Positions 5,695-6,758 of a stretch of DNA of 6,758 bases are shown here, piece after piece (position 1 is the first letter of the stretch; the number at the start of each line of letters is the position of its first letter). This DNA comes from Zetaproteobacteria bacterium (GTDB lineage: Bacteria > Pseudomonadota > Zetaproteobacteria > Mariprofundales > Mariprofundaceae): NCBI GenBank assembly GCA_021545625.1, contig JAJRVH010000118.1, forward strand, positions 1-6,758. The letters run 5' to 3'. The notes below the pieces were generated by a model. The model had not been told where the DNA came from, made no database searches, and saw only the letters and a program-made list of their open reading frames with translations. The position numbers were made by a program, and so were the translations under genes.

Positions 5695-6389
5695 ACATAC
5701 ACAAACACCGCGTCCTGCTGCTTCTGCTCGGCGTTCTGACGCTGTACGGCTGCATGCCGCAGGCGCGTTCCGTCAACGAGGATCCGAACAGGGACGAGGT
5801 CGAGGCGGCGCTGAATGCCAGCGCCGTGGACGGCAACCGCAACGGCTCGCTCTGGGTGAACGGCGGCAGTAATATGTTCGCCGAAACGCGCGCCGCGTCG
5901 GTCGGCGATCTGGTGACGGTACTGGTACAGGAAAGCGCTTCGGCCAGCCGTTCGCTGGGTACGAAAAAGAGCAAGAAGTCGGATATGTCCTCGTCGGCGA
6001 ATTTCAGCCTCGATTACGGCAATGCGCTGGGCAATGCCGGCGTCTCGCCCCAGGCCAGCCTCGGCACGACGCACAGCAAGAGCTTTGACGGCTCCGGCTC
6101 GACGACCAATTCGGACACGCTGACCGCCAGCGTCACGTCCGTCGTCACCAGGGTGTTTCCGAACGGCAACATGCGCATCGTTGGACGCCGACTGCTGACC
6201 ATCAACCATCAGCCACAGGAGATCACCTTCACCGGCATCATCCGGCCGACCGACATCTCCCCGTCCAACACGATCCCGTCCTCCAAGGTCGCCCAGGCGA
6301 AGATCAGCTACGGCGGCGGCGGCGAACTGGCCACGGTCGCCCACGAGGGCTGGCTGAGTCGCACGCTGGATCAGGTATGGCCGTTCTGA
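5691..6389 (+). CDS. flgH: FlgH, flagellar L-ring lipoprotein
   Basis: 232 residues. FlgH forms the L ring, the outer-membrane bushing around the rod, and is a lipoprotein. The N-terminus has basic residues, a leucine core and a lipobox with the acylated cysteine at position 21 (TLYGC); Tyr at -2 is less common. The motif SLW...NMFAETRAASVGD lies at residues 53-73. A Ser/Lys-rich variable segment follows. The strongly conserved C-terminal part is at 155-232: VFPNGNMRIVGRR, then the TGIIRPTDISPSNTIPS motif, and the family-typical ending WPF. ATG 5691 is favoured because it overlaps the flgA stop, has GGGGAG (5679-5684) in front and starts the signal sequence. The open frame upstream to 5295 lies inside flgA and is not coding. 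Confidence 0.95.
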   Translation: MNIHKHRVLLLLLGVLTLYGCMPQARSVNEDPNRDEVEAALNASAVDGNRNGSLWVNGGSNMFAETRAASVGDLVTVLVQESASASRSLGTKKSKKSDMSSSANFSLDYGNALGNAGVSPQASLGTTHSKSFDGSGSTTNSDTLTASVTSVVTRVFPNGNMRIVGRRLLTINHQPQEITFTGIIRPTDISPSNTIPSSKVAQAKISYGGGGELATVAHEGWLSRTLDQVWPF

Positions 6390-6758
6390 TGCGGGCGGTT
6401 CCGGTGATGCTGTTGTGCCTGCTGCCGCTGCTGGGCCATGCCGAACGCATCAAGGATCTGGCCGATATCGAAGGCGTGCGCAGCAACGCGCTGATCGGCT
6501 ACGGTATCGTCGTCGGCCTGAACGGCACCGGCGATTCGACCACCTCCTCGCCATTCACCGTCAACAGCATCACGGCCATGCTGGAAAGGCTGGGCGTGAG
6601 CGTACGCGCCGACATCAGCAAGATGAAACCGAAGAATATCGCGGCTGTCATGGTGACCGCCGAATTGCCGCCGTTCGCCCGCCCGGGCCAGCAGATCGAT
6701 ATCACGATATCGAGCATCGGCGACGCCAAGAGCCTCCGGGGCGGCACGCTGCTGGTCA
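6377..6758 (+). CDS. flgI: FlgI, flagellar P-ring protein (5' part, partial)
   Basis: The gene runs off the window, so 127 residues are visible out of roughly 360-370. FlgI polymerises in the periplasm at the peptidoglycan to form the P ring around the rod. A signal peptide ends at GHA, residue 22 from this start. The mature protein begins ERIKDLADIEGVRSNALIGY, followed by GIVVGLNGTGDSTTSSPFT, KNIAAVMVTAELPPFARPGQ and IGDAKSLRGGTLLV, all close to the FlgI family pattern. Two in-frame starts are possible: ATG 6377, overlapping flgH by 13 bases with GGA (6368-6370) ahead, and ATG 6389, which overlaps the flgH stop by one base but has no visible ribosome-binding site. I prefer 6377, but the second would also leave a workable signal peptide. 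Translational coupling to flgH is likely. Confidence 0.95.
   Translation, partial: MAVLMRAVPVMLLCLLPLLGHAERIKDLADIEGVRSNALIGYGIVVGLNGTGDSTTSSPFTVNSITAMLERLGVSVRADISKMKPKNIAAVMVTAELPPFARPGQQIDITISSIGDAKSLRGGTLLV

Noticed and set aside
5478..6344. 288-codon open frame on the - strand
   Set aside because: Antisense to flgA and flgH, which are firmly identified; no domain is recognisable.
1..6758. CRISPR array, tRNA/rRNA, insertion sequence or defence system
   Set aside because: No regularly spaced repeats, no tRNA-like cloverleaf, no transposase-like frame with terminal inverted repeats, and no nuclease or toxin motif were seen.

Overview
The window is a piece of a flagellar gene cluster from a Gram-negative (diderm) bacterium of fairly high G+C. 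The L-ring (FlgH) and P-ring (FlgI) genes require an outer membrane and a periplasm. Motif level similarity suggests a pseudomonadotal or deltaproteobacteria-like host. The order flgF-flgG-flgA-flgH-flgI, with flgA between flgG and flgH, differs from the enteric layout, where flgA stands apart. I cannot name the species.

Left part (1-254): the 3' end of a small FlhB-like gene encoding a homologue of the C-terminal domain of the flagellar export switch. A 174-base intergenic stretch follows. It holds a 12-base-period tandem repeat, a candidate sigma-70 promoter and a 10-bp-arm inverted repeat in the mRNA leader of the next gene.

Centre (429-3265): a large exported multidomain protein. It has a signal peptide, about seven PD40/TolB-like propeller repeats, a thrombospondin type 3 calcium-binding repeat, a beta-sandwich-like region, an unassigned region, a PKD domain, a hyalin-type (HYR) domain and a charged, His/Glu/Lys-rich tail. 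As given, the reading frame is broken at a run of six C (2422-2427). The upstream frame stops at 2531, while PKD-HYR continues in the -1 frame to 3265. One extra C would restore a 945-residue protein with a normal PKD entry. The break could be phase variation, a recent mutation or a sequencing error.

Right part (3466-6758): flgF, flgG, flgA, flgH and the start of flgI, tightly packed with 9- and 3-base gaps and then overlapping start/stop codons. They build the proximal rod (FlgF), the distal rod (FlgG), and the L and P rings (FlgH, FlgI), with FlgA as P-ring chaperone. A near-consensus sigma-54 promoter (3414-3429) sits just upstream of flgF, and a perfect 7-bp-arm palindrome (3431-3446) covers its predicted transcription start. 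The rod/ring operon therefore appears to have its own sigma-54 promoter, separate from the surface-protein gene.

The flagellar genes are ordinary. The unusual content is the multidomain surface protein inside the cluster, its frame break at a homopolymer, and the regulatory architecture around 3367-3446.
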